Shown: positions 12,362-12,489 of the stretch, piece by piece
Position numbering within the stretch: the first letter of the stretch is position 1
How the letters are laid out: every line of letters starts with the position of its first letter
Assembly: GCA_038046465.1 (NCBI GenBank)
Contig: JBBSWB010000077.1
Span: forward strand, 1-12,489
DNA from: JBBSWB01 sp038046465
GTDB taxonomy: Archaea; Nanobdellota; Nanobdellia; Woesearchaeales; GW2011-AR9
Length of the DNA stretch: 12,489 bases
Direction of reading: 5' to 3'
Made by a program: the position numbers and the translations under genes
Notes under the pieces: generated by a model
The model's database searches: none
What the model was told of the DNA's origin: nothing
What the model saw: the letters and a program-made list of their open reading frames with translations, nothing else

Positions 12362-12489
12362 CTATATATTCTCATTTTCTACAAAGGAATAAGGAGCAAA
12401 AGGACCGGCAATCTGAAATGGAAAATTCCCTTCTTTTTTTTCTAAAAATTCTTTTATTTTATTGATTTCTTCTTCTTCTATCAGAACAG
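12362..12489 (-). CDS. gvpL: GvpF/GvpL family gas vesicle protein, C-terminal part
   Basis: Only the last ~42 residues lie in the window; the gene runs off the right edge. The C-terminus reads VLIEEEEINKIKEFLEKK, then FPFQIAGPFAPYSFVENENI, and the stop is at 12362-12364. The G-P-[WF]-x-P-Y-S-F-V motif is the diagnostic end of GvpF/GvpL proteins, accessory factors that bind GvpA and other Gvps during gas vesicle nucleation. Being next to a GvpM/J-type gene makes GvpL more likely than GvpF, but with this short piece the two cannot be separated. The remaining operon, including the main shell gene gvpA and gvpN, would be expected further right. Confidence 0.85.
   Translation of the reverse strand, partial: VLIEEEEINKIKEFLEKKEGNFPFQIAGPFAPYSFVENENI

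Noticed and set aside
1..12489. CRISPR array, rRNA or complete tRNA gene
   Set aside because: No regularly spaced direct repeats of 24-40 bp and no conserved rRNA or tRNA sequence were found on either strand by reading.

Overview
The window looks like a piece of an AT-rich archaeal genome, probably from a small-genome (DPANN-type, for example Woesearchaeota/Pacearchaeota-like) archaeon. The archaeal assignment rests on an ABCE1/Rli1 ribosome-recycling ATPase with its N-terminal Fe-S domain, an archaeal-type glutamyl-tRNA synthetase with the long helical N-terminal extension, a PRC-barrel protein, box A (TATA) promoters about 25-30 bp before several starts, and GGTGA-type ribosome binding sites. 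The DPANN placement is inference from gene style and base composition; no rRNA is present.

Layout. Positions 1-2905 hold a 5'-truncated reading frame, a GNAT-like acetyltransferase and rli/abce1, bracketed by a perfect inverted repeat of at least 53 bp (1-53 and 2853-2905). Between rli and the next gene lie a 154-bp MITE-like element (2692-2845), the right copy of the repeat, and recurring short motifs that lead into the promoter of a two-gene toxin-antitoxin-like operon (winged-helix protein plus RelE/ParE-like toxin, ATGA overlap; 3098-3708). On the minus strand follow a TIM-barrel sugar-phosphate-isomerase-like protein, a pentapeptide-repeat protein with a helical N-terminal half, and a prolipoprotein diacylglyceryl transferase (lgt). 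A divergent PRC-barrel gene lies at 6713-6976. Then, again on the minus strand, come a winged-helix regulator, a SAM methyltransferase, GluRS, a second MITE-like element (161 bp, 10343-10503, with a perfect 9-bp target duplication), and an MNT nucleotidyltransferase with a HEPN-like tail. On the plus strand at 11516 is a thioredoxin-fold lipoprotein. The right edge carries the end of a minus-strand gas-vesicle operon: the C-terminus of a GvpF/GvpL protein followed 3 bp later by a small GvpM/GvpJ-type protein.

How the parts relate. Translation genes (rli, gltX) are interspersed with accessory material: a toxin-antitoxin-like pair, two non-autonomous transposable elements that share the terminal sequence GGCTCTGTAGAAA, and repeats. 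Lgt and the lipobox-bearing thioredoxin form a plausible enzyme-substrate pair, pointing to a bacterial-style lipoprotein route in an archaeon. The gvpL-gvpM order matches the distal end of the haloarchaeal gvpFGHIJKLM operon and suggests that this lineage, or a host-associated relative, can make gas vesicles. The strongest leads are the gas-vesicle operon end, the MITE family, the inverted repeat around an essential gene, and the winged-helix/RelE pair.
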